Assembly (NCBI GenBank): GCA_963693365.1 | Contig: CAVNZM010000016.1 | Span: 1,736,001 to 1,800,000, forward strand | Length of the DNA stretch: 64,000 nucleotides | DNA from: Amoebidium appalachense | Taxonomy: Eukaryota; Ichthyosporea | Direction of reading: 5' to 3' | In this document: positions 61,695-64,000 of the stretch, piece after piece | Numbering within the stretch: position 1 is the stretch's first letter | Layout of the letters: each line of letters begins with the position of its first letter | Notes under the pieces: generated by a model | The model's database searches: none | The model's input: the letters and a program-made list of their open reading frames with translations, nothing else | What the model was told of the DNA's origin: nothing | Made by a program: the position numbers and the translations under genes

Positions 61695-62465
61695 TCCCTC
61701 TCTCTCATTCCCTCCCTCCCTCCCTCCCTCCCTCCCTCCCTACTCTTTGGCCGGTGCCCGGAGAATCCCGAGTCCTTCAAAGTTGAAGATCCTTCCACTC
61801 CGATCCTTTATGAAACGTCTCCTTCCCCTTCGATGTTTCTTTTATGAAATTTGCTGCACTGGTCTAGACACTGTCCGGCTAGTGCTCCATTGACCTATAG
61901 GTAGCTTGAACCAGAAACTTCACAAATGTGGTCGAAAAGAGACGTGTACACACCTTTATGCCGTACCGTGACTTTACACGCACGTGCTGCATATATGCTG
62001 TACTGTAACTAGCATTTACGGGTGAGCGTATGCAAATTTTATTTTCAGCAAGCTGTTTGAAAGGAGGGGCAACCAGGCCGTGCTCGTGCGCCAGGGCTAC
62101 ACAATGATGCGCAGCGAATGGCAGGCTGCATGCATCATGCAAACATAGATTGAGTGGTTGCCCAGTTTGGAAGCAAATATTACCCATATTATTTTTTGAC
62201 AGAGAGAATGTTGTTGATTGTGGGACTGGACGGAAAAACACGCTGCAGATATCGACTTTTAAAAAAAATTGATGGTTGTGAATTGGCTGAGGGTTTATGC
62301 ACGTGGTTAGTTGAGTGGGTACCACAACAAAGCGCTAGCGGCTAAGCATCAAGGACTCAGCTGGCCGACTCTTTATAAAGATGTTGTTAGCTGGACAACA
62401 GAAGTCACATGAGAATTTCCGTTTTTTTCTTTCCAAACTGAGTTATCCGTCAAGTCTGTGAAGCA

Positions 62466-62514
<49 letters not shown>

Positions 62515-63508
62515 TTCGAATTTTGTTTTAAAAAAAAAAAATCTAGTTATTTATGTCACTCACTCCCCACCTATTGTTGAACGGGTTGGGGCTAAAACGG
62601 AAGAGATATTCTGAGCTGATCAGCAGAATTTTCTGTCTATCTCGCCAAGCCCACTGCCCAGAACAAGGGCACTGATGCACGTGATCTTCGGTAGTGACAT
62701 GGGTGTGTGTACAGTATGTATGCCCAATTCGTGTGTGTTTTTGTGGCCCCCCTCCGCAGAGGGGGAGGGGGGTGGGACTCCGGGGATGAGGGGGCAAAAC
62801 AATATAAAAGGAGTGAAGGGGGAGGGGGGGGGGGAGGGGGGGGGGGGGGGGGGGAGCATGGTTGCACGTGTGGTTTCATGGGCCAAATGTTGGATTTTAT
62901 TTGCAAATATATTTGAAAGGCACCGTCAACACAAAGCCTACAGAACAGTACGACAGTATTGAAGCGTGCATGCCACAGGATACTAGAGCCCGTGCGAGTG
63001 CAGTCTTTACTGATGAAATATGTCATGTTAACGAGAAACAAGGCAAAAACATTACTAATAGATAAATCCTTAGTAATCCTTGGTGATATGTCAAAATTAA
63101 ACGAGAAAGAATGTTAGCATGTATGAAAGTGACCGTAAAAGTCAAAGAGTGCCACATTTGACTTTTTTTTTTGTTTTTTGATACAAAGAAACCACATCCA
63201 CGTCCATAGTAAATCACATTTCCGAAACTCTCTATCACTGTGCACATGTTTATGCAACATACTATTCCACGCCGAACCGCTATTCTCGAAAAGTGTGTGT
63301 CAATATCTGAAACCGCGAGCACATACCGAACAAGGAAAACATAACAATTACATGAATCCCCCAACCCGACTGAACAGAACCCGAACAAAACAAAACAAAA
63401 CAAAACAAAAGAAAAACAAAAAAGAAAAAGGAAGAAAGAAAGAAAGAAAAAACACTAATATTACAAATTCCCGCACCAATCCTACCCGAGGAACATGCAC
63501 AATCACTA

Positions 63509-63539
<31 letters not shown>

Positions 63540-63682
63540 CAATAAAAGTACTGTGCGCACGTGCTAGCAGGTACCGTTTGCACTTTGCGTATCTACACGT
63601 GGATCCACTTGTCTGTCTGGTATGCGCCCTTAATGTTGCACTTCTTCTCTAGCGCAAGAAGATCCGCCTTAAGCTGCTTGTC
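57919..63682 (-). CDS. Multi-micro-exon host gene (one gene or two neighbours)
   Basis: Minus-strand exons with good splice sites and agreeing phases: 63593-63682, 62868-62937, 62564-62653, 61546-61577, 61395-61419, 61317-61382, 60364-60426, 59778-59827, 58072-58165 and 57919-57959 (stop). Phases match directly at 62868/62653, 62564/61577, 61546/61419, 61395/61382, 59778/58165 and 58072/57959. Between 61317 and 59827 a join is missing and a fold-back element lies there. ILLISSEYLFRF and REGFVFKVG...NWWYEM recall beta-strands of PH-like membrane-binding domains, but I do not recognise the family. Confidence 0.5.
58072..58165 (-). CDS. Exon with PH-like strand pattern
   Basis: The exon is 94 bases from CACTACAG to a GTGGGG donor beside a G-run (minus strand). 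It reads VREGFVFKVGKASQGNWW, then YEMVSISFVPGTG. The start '(K/R)EG(F/W)(V/L)' with a following Trp is typical of PH domains, but 31 residues are too few to be sure. Confidence 0.5.
58166..59777. repeat. Intron: CT/CCCT arrays, poly-G and one copy of a dispersed repeat
   Basis: CCCT and CT arrays (58303-58499), poly-G (58539-58559, 58739-58768) and an A-run (59150-59167). About 59285-59710 is the first copy of a diverged direct repeat (second at 62010-62462). No exon is called; a plus-strand open stretch ends at GGTGAG near 59268. Confidence 0.55.
59778..59827 (-). CDS. 50-base micro-exon
   Basis: From the acceptor CTCTCACGGCAG to the strong donor GTAAGG the exon reads SIKPKFTFDHCHFERW in phase 1 and ends phase 0, joining exon 58072-58165 directly. 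Confidence 0.5.
59828..60363. repeat. Intron, largely poly-G/GGGA
   Basis: The interval 59985-60310 is G-rich with G-runs up to about 25 bases. No exon found, although one is needed to link phases between 60364 and 59827. Confidence 0.55.
60364..60426 (-). CDS. 63-base micro-exon
   Basis: From the acceptor CAGCCATCCAG to a GTTAGA donor there are 21 codons in phase 0 at both ends, reading DGIRVDYVIPRSGWCVPN and ending HMA. It is protein-like and free of repeats; the family is unknown. Confidence 0.45.
60561..61292. mobile_element. Fold-back (MITE-like) element with arms of about 295 bp
   Basis: The left arm (60561-60857) and right arm (61001-61292) are inverted copies with small differences: GAAGGGATTTTACCGAAAA at one end pairs with its complement at 61274-61292. 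The loop is 143 bases. Each arm carries two CATAACGTTATG-type palindromes. There is no coding frame. Size and structure fit a fold-back DNA transposon remnant. Target duplication is not certain. Confidence 0.8.
61317..61382 (-). CDS. Exon beside the fold-back element
   Basis: After GCACACAG the exon reads GAQLTDYDKYEHGWPHDYCG in phase 0 and meets TGA at 61317-61319, 25 bases before the fold-back element. Phase 0 matches exon 61395-61419. It may be terminal, or its donor may have been altered by the insertion. Confidence 0.4.
   Translation of the reverse strand, partial: GAQLTDYDKYEHGWPHDYCGP
61395..61419 (-). CDS. 25-base micro-exon
   Basis: From AATCTGCAG to GG/GTAGGC the exon holds one base plus eight codons (FEWTSQTR). 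Its phase fits both neighbours exactly (phase 2 in, phase 0 out). The intron to the next exon would be only 12 bases long, which is impossibly short for normal splicing, so this exon and 61317-61382 may instead be alternative or one of them may be wrong. Confidence 0.25.
61546..61577 (-). CDS. 32-base micro-exon
   Basis: From GAATTTCAG to a perfect GTAAGT donor the exon reads SMPNKENDRN plus two bases. Phase 0 in matches the end of exon 62564-62653. It contains an ATG, so it could also be a start exon. Confidence 0.45.
61578..62563. repeat. Intron with poly-C/G runs and second copy of a dispersed repeat
   Basis: A C-run (61663-61693) and CCCT array (61707-61740) precede complex DNA. About 62010-62462 is the second copy of the diverged direct repeat whose first copy lies at 59285-59710; shared blocks include AGCATTTACGGGT, GAATGTTGTTGATTGTGGGA and CAAGGACTCAGCT. 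A G-run occupies 62467-62512. Confidence 0.6.
62564..62653 (-). CDS. Exon WAWRDRQKILLISS... (30 codons)
   Basis: From CTGGGCAG to a perfect GTGAGT donor there are 30 codons, phase 0 at both ends: WAWRDRQKILLISSEYLFRF, then SPNPFNNRWG. The pattern 'R..(L/I)LLIS..YL.RF' is common in beta-sandwich PH/GRAM/TH1-type domains. This is the most convincing exon of the gene. Confidence 0.6.
62868..62937 (-). CDS. Exon LCVDGAFQIYL... (70 bases)
   Basis: From GTTCTGTAG to CAC/GTGCAA the exon reads LCVDGAFQIYLQIKSNIW, then PMKPH, entering in phase 2 and leaving in phase 0, in agreement with exon 62564-62653. The donor is weak. Confidence 0.5.
63593..63682 (-). CDS. Exon DKQLKADLLALEKK... ending in or near a stop
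   Basis: After a strong pyrimidine tract and AATGCGCAG the minus strand reads DKQLKADLLALEKKCNIKGA, then YQTDKWIHV and TAG. It could be the terminal exon of an upstream gene, or splice at CAC/GTGTAG into the gene below. The charged start looks helical or coiled. No family is recognised. Confidence 0.5.
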   Translation of the reverse strand, partial: DKQLKADLLALEKKCNIKGAYQTDKWIHV

Positions 63683-64000
63683 CTGCGCATTCGTCGGAGG
63701 GAAGGGCGGAGAGGAGGGGGGGGGGGAGGGAACTGCGTGTCAGAACTTGTGCATGGATTGAACGATAAGTTATCTCTCTTATCGTGTGGTAATAAAGCTT
63801 ATCGTATCAACCCCAGCTGGGAGGAAAAAGAACTAATCATATTAGTCCCGATATATTGGTTGGTTGATGTGCAATTTCTACTTCGATTATTTTCCCTTGT
63901 TCGTGTTAACACAGCTAGAAAGAGCACTATCCATAAACCGTCCCACATCCATCCCCATCTCCCCCTCCCCCCTACCTCCCCCTCTTCCCCCCCTCCCCCC
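63683..64000. other. Window end, no feature recognised
   Basis: A G-rich stretch (63713-63730) forms the complement of the pyrimidine tract of exon 63593-63682. The last 60 bases are C/T-rich. Upstream exons of the minus-strand gene would lie beyond the window. Confidence 0.5.

Overview
The window is nuclear DNA of a eukaryote, most likely a protist or alga; I cannot name the species. The signs are protein-coding exons with GT-AG splice sites (several only 24-70 bases long), four classes of retrotransposon (LINE, Ty1/copia, Ty3/gypsy with chromodomain, DIRS/PAT-like with tyrosine recombinase), TATA and AATAAA signals, and no bacterial operons, Shine-Dalgarno sites or phage genes. The most striking base-composition feature is dozens of pure poly-G or poly-C runs of 15-58 bases, plus long CA/GT, CT and GGGA/GGGT arrays, which fill introns and spacers.

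Layout. 1-6.8 kb: a minus-strand multi-exon gene for a kinase-like protein that appears to lack the catalytic HRD aspartate, with poly-G-rich introns. 7.7-11.2 kb: a minus-strand LINE with endonuclease and reverse transcriptase, ending in a 62-base poly(A). 12.4-13.9 kb: a tandem repeat of about 140 bp running into a broken LTR of the gypsy family found intact at 48.4-54.4 kb. 14.1-21.2 kb: a decayed minus-strand copia array, three LTRs sharing internal sequence head to tail. 21.2-26.7 kb: DIRS-like element 1 (minus). 26.7-35.7 kb: the 3' exon of a minus-strand gene, then microsatellites, a 183-bp satellite, a triplicated 427-bp exon-bearing unit, and an AT-rich block with a recurrent ATTGGCAAT motif. 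35.7-41.1 kb: DIRS-like element 2 (plus), almost identical to element 1, so the two form widely spaced inverted arms. 41.3-55.2 kb: a plus-strand copia element carrying two insertions: a small LTR element without coding capacity in its pol gene, flanked by a 290-bp duplication, and a complete gypsy element with 612-bp LTRs and a GAGAG target duplication in its 3' UTR. 55.2-55.8 kb: the last exon of a host gene that both the copia and DIRS 2 elements may have split. 57.9-63.7 kb: a minus-strand host gene (or two) made of many tiny exons, with a 300-bp-armed fold-back element between exons.

How it fits together. The window is a retrotransposon graveyard with recent arrivals nested in older ones. 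DIRS elements carry Gag, RT-RNase H and tyrosine recombinase between split direct repeats (A1 ... B1-A2-B2). Copia and gypsy elements carry Gag/protease/integrase/RT/RNase H between LTRs. Many reading frames are broken at C- or G-runs, so homopolymer slippage, or sequencing error in homopolymers, is the commonest lesion. Exon calls are my own readings of splice consensus, open frame and phase agreement; no alignment was possible.
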